Of a DNA stretch of 64,000 nucleotides, positions 1-11,840 are shown piece by piece. The notes under the pieces were generated by a model. It was not told where the DNA came from. It made no database searches and worked only from the letters and a program-made list of their open reading frames with translations. The position numbers and the translations under genes are program-made. Numbering within the stretch: position 1 is the stretch's first letter; each line of letters starts with the position of its first letter. The DNA comes from Dermatemys mawii (taxonomy: Eukaryota; Chordata; Testudines; Dermatemydidae). The stretch spans positions 21,749,697 through 21,813,696 of the forward strand of contig ML677334.1 of assembly GCA_007922305.1 (NCBI GenBank). The letters are read 5' to 3'.

Positions 1-249
1 TAAGATTGTCTATTCAAAGAAAATTGCCAGTCCATTTGTATATGCATGCATGAGCAGTACTAATGAAACACAGAGAGAACTTACTTTTATTGTATAATTA
101 AAAAAAAGAGTATGTACACATGAAATGTGCTTTTTAAACCCTAATAAGGATGGGCTTCTGAGTCAGCCCAAATCAGAAACTATTTTCATCTTATCACCTA
201 AAGGTTTATCTGTGATCTTAAGAGTATAGCCCTGATTCAGGAAAACACT

Positions 250-875
250 TAAGGTATATCTATACCGGAGCTTGAGGTATAATTTCCAGCTTGGGTAGAC
301 ATATCTGTGCTAGTCAACCTGTGGAACTTATTGCTAGGGGGTGTTGTGAAGACCAAAAGTATAGCTGGGTTCAAAAATGAGCTAGATAAGTTCACGGAGG
401 ATAGATCCAGCAATGACTACTAGCCAAGATGGTCAGGTAGGCACAACCCCATGCTCTAGGTCTTCCAGCTTCTGCCTGTCAGAGATTTAGGGACCGGATG
501 GCAGTTAATTGCCCTGTTCTGTTCATTCCCTCTGAAGCGTGAGGCACTGGCTGCTGCTGGAGGACAGGATACAGAGCTACATGGATTCTTGGTCTGACCC
601 AGTACGGCCATTCCTATGTTCTAGTTTTGATTAAACCTAATATAATCAAAATAGCAGTGTAGCCATGGCTGCACCGGCTCTGGGATGGACTAGCCACCCT
701 GAGCACAATCTCATCTCAAGCCCTACGTAACCTATTCTTGGCAGCTAGCCCATCCTCTTGTCCTTGCAGTCATGGCTACACTGCTATTTTTAGCACACTA
801 GCTTCATCAGAGCAAGCACAGGTTTGTCAGTCCACATTGGAAATTACACCTCCAGCGCCACTGTAGACATACCCT
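250..875. mobile_element. MITE-like element, split by a CR1 insertion
   Basis: The left end (aaggtatatctataccgg) and the reverse complement of the right end (agggtatgtctacagtggcg) resemble each other, and the match continues for roughly 35 bases (aatttcca on both sides), so these are degenerate terminal inverted repeats. The middle is interrupted by a CR1 copy at about 315-622. No coding capacity is visible. The ends resemble those of the Harbinger-like elements elsewhere in the window. The family name is inference. Confidence 0.55.
315..622 (+). mobile_element. CR1 LINE, 3' end fragment
   Basis: The sequence has the typical turtle/bird CR1 3' region: the ggttcaaaaatgagctagat segment, then gccctgttctgttcattccc, and finally a tail reading ctgacccagtacggccattc followed by ctatgttct. 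Other copies in the window are on the opposite strand. It is 5'-truncated, as CR1 copies usually are, and carries no open reading frame. It sits inside an older MITE-like element. Confidence 0.8.
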
Positions 876-1339
876 CTAGCACATGCTATTCAGTAAAGCA
901 CTAAAGCCCCATTAAAGTCATGCATTTAAGTGTTTTACTGAATAAAGATGCTTTCCTGAACTGGGGCTTTGTCAAATATGACGTTTCTGTCCCCTCTTGC
1001 TGAGGGTCTGTACCTGTTCAATGAAACGTTGCAAAGACTTATTTGGAGCAGAAAGATAAACATGTTTTCATTCTTGTTTGAAAATGGCTGCACTGAATCC
1101 CTCTCACACTGAGAACGAGTGTGACAAATAGCAGCCGAAGGAGGACACATTAACACAATTCTAAGACACCAAAGCGCACCCTTTTGAATAAAAACATTTG
1201 AATAACTTTACCCATGGCTGTAACTCCACCTATGATGGGAAAATATAAAGATCGTCAAACACTGCTTAGCAACCATCTGAGGACTTGCATGCTCACAGCT
1301 GCCAAAACAGACTGGCAGAGGAAAGAACATTGCTCACTG

Positions 1340-1990
1340 TGACGGAGTCAGACCAGAAGGATATAAGAGAGTGCTGGAAGGCTGGTATATTAGTCTCAGG
1401 ATGTGCAGGTCCCTGTTCCCTGGATAGCCAAACAAAGGCTACTCCAGGCCAATCAAGACACCTGGGGCCAATTAAGAACCTTCTAGAAAGGAGTAGAAAC
1501 AGCTGGCCTAATTGGGACACCTGAAGCCAATCAGGGACTGGCTGAAACCAGATAAAAACCTCCCAGTTAGTCAGGTGGGTGTGGGTGTCAGGATCTGTGA
1601 GAGGAAGTTATGCTGTTGGTGAGACTGAGTGGTGGACAACATATCATACAGAAGGAAGGAGGCCCTGAGGTAAGGGTGAAGTGGGGTTTGAAGAAGCGGA
1701 GACTGCTGTGGGGAAGTAGCCCAGGGAATTGTATTGTGTTTTGTGCCTAAAAGGTCAGCCATCTTAGCTGATACTTTTAGGGTCCCTGGGCTGGAGTCCG
1801 GAGTGGAGGGCGGGCCCGGGCTCCCCCCTTTTCCATCTTCCATACTGGCCTGTGATGAAGGGAACTCACTAGGCGGTGACTCTTGCCAATTATACTGAGA
1901 AAGGGAGGTCACTCTGGGGCCTAGATGAGTTTCTGAGGCCCCTAAATCTGCCAGGAAGCGCAGGACCCACAAGTACAAACTTGGAGCTTT
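1340..1990 (+). mobile_element. LTR-like interspersed repeat (tgtgacggagtc family)
   Basis: The block begins tgtgacggagtcagacc and contains gggaagtagcccaggga and a GC-rich segment ending ggagggcgggcccgggctcc, which I recall as recurring parts of a reptile interspersed repeat. The start in TG suggests an LTR, but I could not place the 3' end or a target duplication. A minus-strand open frame of 146 codons crosses it (1571-2011); it has no recognisable domain and is probably chance. Confidence 0.4.
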
Positions 1991-2261
1991 GTCACACCAC
2001 ATTCTCTTCAAATGCCAGTCTCGCTTTCACCATTTCTCTTCTTTCCAAAATCGAACCCTGCATTTTTTCTCCTTCATGCTATATATGTGTACATGTGTGC
2101 GTATTTTTCTTTGTTTCCTGTCAAACTCAAACAAAAACTTCTATTGAAAAAGTCTGCATTAAAAGTGGAGGGATGGGACAGTATTTTATAATATGTCTTC
2201 TAATATGAGATATTTGTTTAAAATATTAGGATAACCCCAGCTGGGAAACACGCCTGGACAA

Positions 2262-2345
2262 TAGACATAGGAAGCAGGAGACTCTGTTTTTTTCCCCCAA
2301 ACTGACACTGATTTACTGTATGGCCTTAAACAAATCACTTAAGTA
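2262..2345 (+). repeat. MIR-like SINE fragment
   Basis: The segment has the MIR core order: a cagg/gactctg region followed by a degenerate tatggccttaaacaaatcac, which corresponds to the conserved tgtgaccttgggcaagtcac of MIR. It is short and diverged. Confidence 0.4.
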
Positions 2346-3142
2346 GAGGTCTATAACAAAGCTACTGTAGATCAAGACTGAGCAATCAGCTGGGCCATTC
2401 ATAGCACTTGCCACCTCATGCCTGCCTCTAACTTGTGGTATTTGTGTCTCAGATTAATCAGCACTACAAAGTGCCTAAATTCCACCAAAATAAAACAATT
2501 ACAGGTAGACAGTGGCTGAAAGAAAACATGTCCTTCCAAATGCTACAGAAGTGATTTTTTTTTTCTAGCTGGACCTCCTCCTTGAAACCCTTGGAAATTA
2601 TAAGAAAATGTTTCTGCTTCATCACAGACTAAGGATGTCATGTGGATATCTTTCTTTTCCCTCTTGTATTCCTGCTTTCAATTTCCAGTCAGAGGAGCTG
2701 GGTTATTTTGACTGAAGGCTTCTTCTGCCCCCTCCTCCCCACAAATGAAATCAGTTCAGGCTGTAACAGTTACTGTTTTAAAAATCTTTCCCTGTCCCCA
2801 TTTCAGTTGATCCCCTGCCTTTCCCTTTACTTAATCCAGTAAGAAATTTCTCCTCCACTTTCCTACCTATACCCACCACACCACAACCCCGTTTTTGTGC
2901 CAAAGAGTTAGGTCACTTGTGTACTTGCATTGCATTTTCTAAGCATTTCTAAGTGCCCTTGTAACTAGTGGAGCGCAAGGGACAAGGTGGATGACCCTTC
3001 CAGCCTATCTTCTGGAAATCAGATGTCAGAGGTTTCTTCTTTAAACTGAGAGACCTTAATTTAAATACTGAACATCTTCCAGAAAACCCATTTGGAAATC
3101 TAAAAATCCCTTTTTGGAGGTTTATGGCCCCAGTCCTGCTCT
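2346..3142. other. Intergenic, no gene recognised
   Basis: I see no convincing coding exon, RNA gene or intact repeat here. One 66-codon frame at 2642-2842 is rich in hydrophobic and serine codons and looks like a pyrimidine-rich chance frame. Confidence 0.5.
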
Positions 3143-3455
3143 GAAGAACATAAGAATGGCCAAACTGGGTCAGACCACAGGTCCGTTTACCCCAGTATCC
3201 TGTCTTCTGGCAGTGGCCAATGCCAGGTGCCCCAGAGGGAATGAACAGAACTGGTAATCATGAAGTGATCTATCCCTTGTCGCTTATTCCCAGTTTCTGG
3301 CAAACAGAGGCTAATAGCCATTGATGGACCTATCCTCCATGAATTTATCTGGTTCTGTTGTAAACTCTTTTATAGTCTTATTCTTTATAACATTATTTGG
3401 CAAGGAGTTCCACAGGTTGGCTGTGTGAAGAAATACTTCCTTTTGTTTGTTTTTT
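3143..3455 (-). mobile_element. CR1 LINE, 3' end fragment
   Basis: This is a reverse-strand copy of the turtle-type CR1 tail. It starts gaagaacataagaatggcc, passes through ggccaatgccaggtgcccc and ends near gaagaaatacttccttttg. The same block recurs at 4203-4503, and the tail matches the plus-strand copy at 315-622. It has no coding capacity. Confidence 0.85.
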
Positions 3456-4202
3456 TGCCACGGGACTCAGTGGCAAAACTCTCATTGACCTCAGTGAGAA
3501 CAAAACGAGCACAAAACGTGTAGACATTATTTTTTGCCATTTATAGAGACTTCAACCAGGAACACACTGGGAGTTAAGATTTCAGACGTATGATCCCAGT
3601 TCAGGAAAGACAATGGAAACCAAAACTAAATTCTTCTCTCTCAGTGCCAAAAAGAGCCTTCAACACTTCACACCACATACACTGAAATTTTACTGGCACC
3701 CTAGATAAAAATCTGGAGACTCCAGGCAATCACCTCCTTCCCACAGAAAAAGCAGTGCAGCTGTGAAACATTCCACTGAAATAGTCACCCACAATCAGAA
3801 TCCGTAATAGTAAGACACAAGGAGCTTCTTCACCAGTCAGAAGCTTATATGCTTGGCTCATGTGACAAGACTGCAAAAATGTGTCAGGAGTATTAAGCTG
3901 GTCAACTATACAAAGGAAACCAAGTTGTAGCAGATCCCCTTAATTGGGATAATTTGAATATTGGCGTATTATGGAAAGATATATGGCTCCAGCCAACGTG
4001 AGTGCTATAGCCGCAATCTGGAAGATCTAAGAGAAACAAAAAAAAATTAAGTCTAGTCAAACCATCTCCTGTAGTTGGGCTGCTAGCCTGTGTTGAACCC
4101 AATGCCATCATGTCAACATTATTATTGTTATCCTGCTAGCTAGATTAAAACTAATGTATCCCTGCCCATGCTACAATCACACGGTCACCTAGATGTACAG
4201 TA

Positions 4203-4503
4203 CATAAGAACATAAAAATGGCCTACCTGGGTCACACCAAAGGTCCATCCAGCCCAGTATCCTGTCTACCAACAGTGGCCAATGCCAGGTGCCCTGAAGT
4301 GAGTGAACCTAACAGGTAATGACCAAGTGATCTCTCTCCTGCCATCCATCACCCCCCTCTGACAAACAGAGGCTAGGGACACCATTCCTTACCCAGCCTG
4401 GCTAATAGCCATTAATGGACTTAACCTCCATGAATTTATCCAGTTCTCTTTTAAACCCTATTTTAGTCCTAGCCTTCACAGCCTCCTCAGGCAAGGAGTA
4501 CCC
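4203..4503 (-). mobile_element. CR1 LINE, 3' end fragment
   Basis: Second reverse-strand copy of the CR1 tail (tacataagaacataaaaatg, then ccaatgccaggtgccctg, then ggcaaggagta). It aligns along most of its length with the copy at 3143-3455 and keeps a segment that copy lacks (gacaccattccttacccagc), so the two are independent insertions rather than a local duplication. Confidence 0.85.
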
Positions 4504-4785
4504 CTAGCGTATGTCTACACTGCCAGATGGAGATACAAATTCCATCTTGAGGAGACATACCTGCACTAGCACTGATCAAACTAGCATGTTAAACACAGAG
4601 TAGCAGCAGAGGATAGCCACCCCATGTACATACCTGTTGAAGATGATAGGCACCTACTCAGGCAGTTAGCCCTTCCCACTGCTCATGCCACTGTAGCTAC
4701 ACTGTTTTCAGCAGGCCAGTTGCTAGCACAGGTCTGCCTCCTTTAGCAGCAATTTACACCTTCCAGTTCAAGTGTAGATACACCT
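4504..4785. mobile_element. Harbinger-like MITE
   Basis: The left end ctagcgtatgtctacactgc and the right end agtgtagatacacct form a degenerate inverted repeat. The inner segments tacaaattccatctt and tttacaccttccag are also roughly reverse complementary. It abuts the CR1 copy at 4203-4503. Classification is by resemblance to elements at 26975 and 40764. Confidence 0.45.
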
Positions 4786-4927
4786 GAAAAAGTGCACAGT
4801 GGCAGAGATGAAATACTGGGTAAGGGGCTTTTAAGCACAGCACTGGTGATAGTTTGATTCAGTGAAAAAGTGACTTCCAGCACAGATAATTTCCCATTAG
4901 ATTGTACTTAAGGACCAGTTCCTATGA

Positions 4928-5233
4928 CAGGAATAGGCAACCTATGGCACGGGTGCCAAAGGCGGCACGCAAACTGGTTTTCAGTGGCACTCACACTGCC
5001 CAGGTCCTGGCCATTGATCTGGGGCGGGGGCTCTGCATTTTAATTTAATTTTAAATGAAGCTTATTAAACATTTTATTTACTTTACATACAACAATAGTT
5101 TAGTTCTATATTATAGACTTATAGAAAGAGACCTTCTAAAAACATTAAAATGTATTATCGGCACGCAAAACTTTAAATTAGAGTGAATAAATGAAGACTT
5201 GGCACACCACTTCTGAAAGGTTGCCAAACCCTG
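4928..5233 (+). mobile_element. Non-autonomous hAT element with perfect 8-bp TSD
   Basis: The termini are caggaataggcaacct and aggttgccaaaccctg, an inverted repeat of the hAT type. The flanks are tcctatga at 4920-4927 and tcctatga at 5234-5241, an exact 8-bp target-site duplication as expected for hAT transposition. No transposase is encoded. Related copies lie at 42115-42225 and 50975-51240. Confidence 0.9.
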
Positions 5234-5517
5234 TCCTATGAAGTGTTTGAACAGGTAGGGACTGAATTGTGAAAGCCCCTTCAACAACAGTTCGATTCAC
5301 TTGCCTCTATGTAGTCAATGGGAATTGAGGGTGCTTACCTGCTTGCAGGATCAGGCCCTATGAGTATTTACTTTTCATAGCGTACCTGTAAATAATGAAC
5401 CAGATTTGCAATTGCTCTGTCCCTTGTGGTGTCATTTACACCATTGCAAAGGGGGTGTAAATGCCCTATACATCGTGCAGGGTGTTGGGAAATAAGCCCC
5501 ACTGCATTTATCTACTG

Positions 5518-6265
5518 CAGTGGTTCCCAAACTTTAACAACCTGTGAACCCCTTTCCTTAAAATGTCAAGTCTTGCAAACCCCCTCCTAAAAATGAATAT
5601 TTCCAGGGATTTTCTCCTTTATCTGAGTAAAATTATAAAAGCAGTGATCTTGATAATATAAAATTTGTTTTTATGACATGCTTGATTACACAGTATTTCT
5701 TATTAATTATTATTTATCATTGCAGTATTTTTATTACATTATGAAAATGGCAACAGTCTTCCAGGATCTCACTTTCTTAGCTTGTATCATTTTGAATAAG
5801 CCTCGTGTAAGACATGGCTCCTGTGTTTCATCAGGGAGATCAGATGTTAAACAGCATGAAGATATTTAAGAAGCCAACTTAAGGAGTTCCTCCTACACAA
5901 GCATTCAAGTCTTGAGCAGTCCAGGCAAACAACACACATTACAACAAAGCTTAAACTTGTTCTTCATAATAATTTAAAAAACAACACTAGCTGCCTATTT
6001 AATTTTAAAAACAGTAAAAAATATCCACCTCCCTTTCCATTTCTTATAAGGAGTCTTGAAATTTAAATCTTCTCAGTGTGGTAGATATGTTTGCTTTGAT
6101 CTGCTTAGCTCTTGGAAGTCCAGGAGTACTGGGCAGCTGGCCCTGTGTTGCCCAGGGTCCCTAGGGACAGCTCTGTCGGCCATTAGGGAATTTTTTCCTG
6201 AGAACCCCCTGTAGCATTTCACAAACCCCCCAGGGGGGTCATGAACCCCAGTTTGGGAACCACTG
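5518..6265 (+). mobile_element. Non-autonomous hAT element (cagtggttcccaaact family)
   Basis: The ends cagtggttcccaaact and agtttgggaaccactg are a perfect 16-bp inverted repeat. The flanking 8-mers atctactg and ataaagtg agree at five positions, so this is an aged target duplication. The inside is AT-rich and non-coding; the 63- and 82-codon frames overlapping it (5678-5869 and from 6241) are spurious. Confidence 0.85.
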
Positions 6266-8371
6266 ATAAAGTGCCACTCCTTTCTGGCCGGTCACACAAT
6301 CTCGCTACTAGCAGTGCAAGCACATACTCCTCTGCAGCTCTTGTCAACTGTATTGGCTACAGCAATTTTTCCTGTATCTCTCAGTGTCAACAGTTCTTTG
6401 CCCTGTTCCAAGTCACACCTGAAAACATTTCCTTTCTCCCCGACTTGTTGGTGCTAAGTTCTCTCCTTCTGCTGTTGTTTATTATTTAGGTGTGCAACTG
6501 TGTTATTAAATTCTTCAACAAATTTGGGGAAATGCTTTGTGTCAAAGACCCTAAAAAACTTATATTGTATTAAAAGTTAGTGACAGAGTTAATGAAACTG
6601 GACATAGTGTAGAATTAGGATTTTTAAAAATTCATAAATCACTTTATTAAACGTATGTGTCAGTAAAGGCCTGTGTTTCAAATCCTGCTATTGAAGGGAT
6701 AAAGTCAAGAAATACCCTTGTAACTGTACTGCTTTGAAGGGAATGTAATCCCAGACAGAAGCAAACCAGTTTGGGGGATTGAATTCTTCTAAGTGTGTAC
6801 ATATTGGTGATTACTGCAAGTGCTAATTCAAACATTAGGATAAACTTGGACCCACTTTCCCATTCTGCCTTTGATAACTGCACTGATGCTTGTAATGACA
6901 CTGGTTTACGGAGTAGGAGATTTATACCCATTATAAGCATCTGCGTATCAGACTCTGACAAAGAAAAACATTAACACCTGAATATTTTGCTTAAATAATG
7001 CAAGATCTCATGCCATCTCTCCTGCCCGCTTTCTGCTGCCTCCTTAAACTACTGGTTGTGTGTTTTTGTTTCTTTGTTGTTTGCTTGCTTCCTTATTTTC
7101 TCTGAGAGGGAATCCCTTCTTAAATTGAAAACAAAAATACAGATAGAGAATGTAACTAACAGAGCTGGGAACTGAACTGTGGTTTCTGGAAATCTGATGT
7201 TTATGTTTCACAAGACAAAATTAATCAGAACTTCTCCCTGTGTCTTAGGGAATGGATTCATAAATAAAGGGGAAGGGACAAAACTGGTCCTGACTCTGGG
7301 AAGTGCTGAGCACTTGAAACACCTCTTGAGATCAGCACATGTGACCATCAGGCTCATGGGCTGAATCTAAAGAAGCGGGGAACTGCATTGCAGTATGCAG
7401 GCTTTGGCTGTGTCCAGACTCAACACAGAAATCCTTTTCCCTTTTGTTTTAAAACATTGTTCAAACAATTCTCACACCAAACCACCACAAGAAGTGTCCT
7501 TTTAAATCTTTGCTACAAAACATTTCCACTTGCCCCCTGCTATTATATGGCATGTGCTTTGGAAACTCCTGACAACCCAGCCATGAATTTCCAAATAGAA
7601 GTACTGGCTTCTGAAGAAAAACAAATATCTATTTTTTGTCCATGTTGAGCGTCCAGGAACAGATTGTATTGCTGCTTCACAAGCGCCACGCAGCACAGAC
7701 TGGGTTTTGGCAGCCTTGATCTGTCTTCTGCTGTTTACTGGTGAATCTCAGAGACTCTCTTTGCCTGAAGTCAGCTAATTATTAACTGCTGGGGCAGAGG
7801 AGGCAAAGCTTAAAGCCACACACTCCCCTGCTGTACAGTGCTGCAAGTTCACCAAAGAGACAGTTTCTGTAATGCAGTAGAATGGAACTTACATGCTGTA
7901 AGAGAAGCACCATACACACAAAATCTTTTATAAGAAAAATTATACCGGATTTAACAGCAAAAGCTCGAACACTACAACACCATTAAGGAAAGGCCTGATT
8001 CACCTCACACACATCCCACAATGTAAAATCAGAATAACTTCACTGAAGTTGATCCAGATGTACGATGGTATAAGTGAGAGTATAATAAAACCCCATTTCT
8101 TACTTTAATGGTGTCACCATGTTTGGGGCTTGTCATCATGGAAGGAATACATTGAGAATGCTTATTCAGGGCAAACTGAACAGAATAGAAGAGACAATCC
8201 TCAAAACTAGTGGTTTATTCTATAATTAGATTTCACCAAGCCAGTACCTAACAGCTTCTGTAATATCGTACTGGTGACCAAGAAGCCAAAATACAGTCCC
8301 CTTTAAGCAATTAGCTTCTTGGAGTTGGTATGGCAACTTCCACCTTTTCATGTTCTCTTCCTACTGTATGT
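6266..8371. other. Intergenic, no gene confirmed
   Basis: No exon or RNA gene is convincing. A minus-strand open frame at 6647-6961 (104 codons, starts MSESDTQML) has even amino-acid use but no recognised motif and no splice or promoter context. Frames at 7388-7648 and 7502-7696 overlap on opposite strands and cannot both be real. Confidence 0.4.
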
Positions 8372-8507
8372 TCCATTCTATGCATCTGATAAAGTGGGTT
8401 GTAGCCCACGAAAGCGTATGCTCAAATCAATTTGTTAGTCTCTAAGGTGCCACAAGTACTCCTCATTCTTGTTGTGGTTACAGACTAACACGTCTGCTAC
8501 TGTGAAA
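8372..8507 (+). mobile_element. Penelope-like element, 3' tail fragment
   Basis: It contains gtagcccacgaaagcgtatg, then ttgttagtctctaaggtgcc and cagactaacacgtctgctac. This is the same 3' tail as in the longer PLE copy at 16559-18044 (gcccacgaaagcttatgctc, aaggtgccacagga, cagactaacacggctacc). It is strongly 5'-truncated. Confidence 0.8.
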
Positions 8508-9639
8508 CCAGAACTATTGATGTTGAAAATGGTAGTATTTTATTTACTGTTTTTTAAAAATTGACCACAGGCTGTATCTTCACTAGGACATGAAGTAAAA
8601 TCTTACTGAAGACAAAGCAAGATGTAGTTTTCAAATAAGTTAGCAAATTGAGATAAAGACTATGGGAGAGCCTATGGTTTATCTTCAGTGCTCATTTGCA
8701 TGGTCAAAGAATCTGGCCTCAAGGCCTCTGTTAATTGTGGTATATAGTGTTCACTCTGCCTAATGTTGATTTTACCTGAAATGAATATTGGTGATTTTAA
8801 TACTTAGTGTTCTGTTTCTATGATTCCTGAAGATTTAATGGGCCTGATCCTCCCCTCACCCTAGCTTTACACCAATTTAACCCCCATTTATTTCAGTGGA
8901 ATTACTCTTGTCTTTGCCCATATCTTCTGTTTAAAGTTATGTTGTATGTGGAAGACCTACTAGTTTTTCTTCCTCAATGTGTTCCTCACTGAGATCTTCC
9001 TTGCTAAACAGCTCTGTTTCTCCTTCCTGATAAGTCCTTCTCCTACAACCTTTGCTGTCTCTTCTCCACCCTTACCTTTCTCCTTAATCCTCTCCTCAGC
9101 CTCTACCTTCCTCCCTCACTGCTGAGAAACTTCTTCAAAGAGAAGATTGAAATAACTTAGCATGAGCTTCCAATCCCCCACCCTCCATACACACACACAT
9201 CCTAGATTTTCTCCTCCTTCTCTCTGGACTAAATTCAGGCATGTCTCTCCCACTTTCAACCACAACCTGCAGACCAATTTCTTTAGCTAAGCCGCTTCTG
9301 ATTTGGGACCTCTCTCCCTCCCCTTTTTCCTTTCCCTCCACTTCAACATCTTTCTCTCTCTGTCACTTGGCTTATTTTCCTCAGCTTTCAAATGCGCTAT
9401 TGTCCCATCAGTCCCCCAAACCCTTGCTTAATACTAACTGCCTCTCCATCTATCAGGGTCACTGAGAAAGTGTCTAGCCTGACCTATTTACTGATATTTT
9501 AGAGCCCAACAGATTTTACAGATGAAAGTACTGGTATTTTGATGTATTTCTTTGTTAGCAGCCATTTTTTACATCTGTGCAGAACTTGTACAAGCACCTT
9601 TTGAAGTGAGTCAGTCATCAAAGATTTGAAAAATAGAGA
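8508..9639. other. Intergenic, no gene recognised
   Basis: AT-rich sequence followed by a C/T-rich stretch at about 9000-9450. The open frames there (9135-9341 minus, 9241-9465 plus) overlap each other and show no domain. Confidence 0.4.
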
Positions 9640-10425
9640 AGAATGAAATCAGAGCAGTATTCAAGTCCCTCCATAAAAGGTTTGACATCAAAAGAAATCG
9701 ATGGGGACGAGGGGGCAAACTTTGGGGATGATGCCTCTTCATACACACAGTAAAAAAAGACCCAGACTGCTGAATTCAAGCAAAGGAGAATCAGCACGAA
9801 GAATGAGCCAAGAGCAGGACACCCCAGAGAGGCCACTGCAAGATGGTGATAAATGAAGAAGAGCTCAGTGTGGCTCAAAAGCTTAACTGTCTCCCCAACA
9901 GCAGTTGGTCCAATTAAAAAAAAAGTATCCCCTCGCTTAGAAGCTCAACAGCCAAACACACAGCTGAGACAGTGGGCATCAGCACTGGGTCAGTGCAAGC
10001 CATCCTCAATGAAGACTTGGGCATAAGAAAGGTGTCAGCAAGATTGGTGCCCAGAATGATGAGGGCTGATCAGAAGGACAGTGTAACTTGACATTTTTAG
10101 TGAACTTTTTGCTTTTTCATGGCAACACATCACCCCACACATCCCAGATTGCAGTGACCACAGAAACCAAATGCGGCTTTCAGTTACTTTCCCAGCTAGC
10201 CTGTGAACCAGCTTTGGCTCCCTCAGATTTCTACCTGTCCCCCAAGTTGAAGGAAGACTTTTGTGAAAAGAGCTTCAATGAGGATGATCACAGCACTCAC
10301 GTTGTTTCTGGATATGCAGGACAAAGATTTCTACAAGATGGGCACAGCCAAGCTGCAGCTACACTGGACGAAGTGCTATAAGGTCAAGGGGGATTATACT
10401 GATAAACAAACAGCTGAACACAAAT
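9640..10425 (+). pseudogene. Mariner (Tc1/mariner) transposase relic
   Basis: Conceptual reading across several frame breaks gives mariner transposase in the correct order. An N-terminal helix-turn-helix part reads TAETVGISTGSVQAILNEDL (about 9967-10026). The DDE-domain part follows with QIAVTTETKCGF, the hallmark LAPSDFYLSPKLKE (about 10215-10258), and the C-terminal WTKCYKVKGDYTDK (about 10364-10405). In-frame stops and frameshifts occur throughout, so it is inactive. The catalytic region between the two conserved halves is largely missing: the sequence runs from the QKDSV region almost directly into the HTSQ region, so an internal deletion is likely. Related mariner copies occur in many animal genomes. 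Two overlapping open frames (10088-10381 and 10263-10688) carry the later part in different frames. Confidence 0.85.
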
Positions 10426-11569
10426 TACGTTTTTTTCTTTATTGGGCTAGAAACTTTCTAAACTTCCCTTGTACCTGCCTCATCTCACTCCTTTCCCAGC
10501 CTCTATATATCTTGAACATGCTGTCTATTCCTATTTCCTCAACTCCTTCTCCACTAACTCTCCCCTTATTCTCTAATCTGGTTGATGCCAGCTCCATTCT
10601 GTTGAAATGTTCCTTACGAAGGTCACCAAAGATCTCTTCCTGTTTAAATTGTTACTCCCCTTTTCCAGTCTTATTCTGCTTGACTTAGCCATTGCTTTCT
10701 GCACAGTTAATGATGCTTTCTTCCTGGATACTCTCCTCCCTAGAATTCTGTGGCCCTGTGCTTTCCTGGTTCTCATGATAACTCTCTCATTGTTCCTTCA
10801 GTGTCTACATAGTAACTCTGACTCCTTCTCTCTCCCACTCTGCTTTGAAAAGGTAAAGTACAGTGTATAGAATCTGGGGCCTTCATCAGAGTCTGTTAAT
10901 ATATGAGCTAAGGAAGTTTCTTGATTAATGGTAGCAGCAGTACATCTTATCTTATATGCAGACCTTCCACTGAGTGGGGGTCCTGAATAAAGATGTTGAT
11001 TTTTGTGTGAAGTTTTGGGGGCAAATTATGAAAAACAAAATAATTCGTAAATATTGTTGCTCCTTTTGATCTAAGTAGTTGGCCAGTATTCAGGGTCTTG
11101 GGGGTTGTTTCTGTCAGAATGGGATATTGCTGAAATAGTCAAGTATTTCTTTAATGCATTATTGTTTATTTACACAGAATGTACACAAAATCCTATTTCC
11201 CTGAACACTGTATGACTCAAACAACAGGAGTTTCTTTGCTTACAGTCCCAACTTCTTTCCAGTCAGCACCCAAAAGCACCCAAAATCTCTCTCAATCATC
11301 TTTTCTTGGGGTTATGCTACGAATACATCTCTAGCTATTCTTTGCCTTCTCTCTGCTTCAGTCATTGTCTCTGCTGCTTCTCTTCCACACACAGACATAT
11401 AGCTGCAATCAAACCAATTCTCCACCCCTGCATTTGTTAGCAGATCCTGCCACAAATTTCCTATGTGACCTTGGCCAAGTTACTAAGAACCTCATTTTCA
11501 AAAAGGAAGGTGCCAAGGGCCAGGATCAGTTGCAAGCTAAGTTTCCTGTAAGCTGCATGGCCACATAGC
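10426..11569. other. Intergenic, pyrimidine-rich; possible MIR scrap
   Basis: C/T-rich sequence produces frames on both strands at 10573-10870 without domains. At about 11455-11490 the sequence cctatgtgaccttggccaag resembles a MIR core fragment. I see no gene. Confidence 0.35.
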
Positions 11570-11840
11570 TGCACAGAAGGCTATCGAGGGGCGCGCAGGT
11601 GGAGAGAGGAGCCCCTCCCCCAGTCCAGCCCAGCCCCGCCCTGCCCCGCCCCATCAGAGCTGCTGCGGCCGGGTAGAGGCACCTCCCACCGGGCCCCAAG
11701 CTGCTGAGGTGACAGAGGGCTGGGGGGAGTCCTCTCTCTCCCCACCACACCCCAAATCCCTCATCACCAGCTCCACCCCCTGCACCCCAACCCTCTGCCC
11801 CAGGCCTGAATCCCTTCCCGCACCCCATATCATTCAGTCT
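11570..11840. repeat. GC-rich interspersed repeat segment
   Basis: The C-rich block (cccagccccgccctgccccg; ccctgcaccccaaccctctg) differs sharply in composition from its flanks. It resembles the GC-rich interiors of the long hAT element at 35864-37303. Overlapping frames on both strands here (11526-11903, 11709-11897) are composition artefacts. Confidence 0.4.

Noticed and set aside
1571..2011. 146-codon minus-strand frame
   Set aside because: It crosses an interspersed repeat (gggaagtagcccaggga family) and has no domain or splice context.
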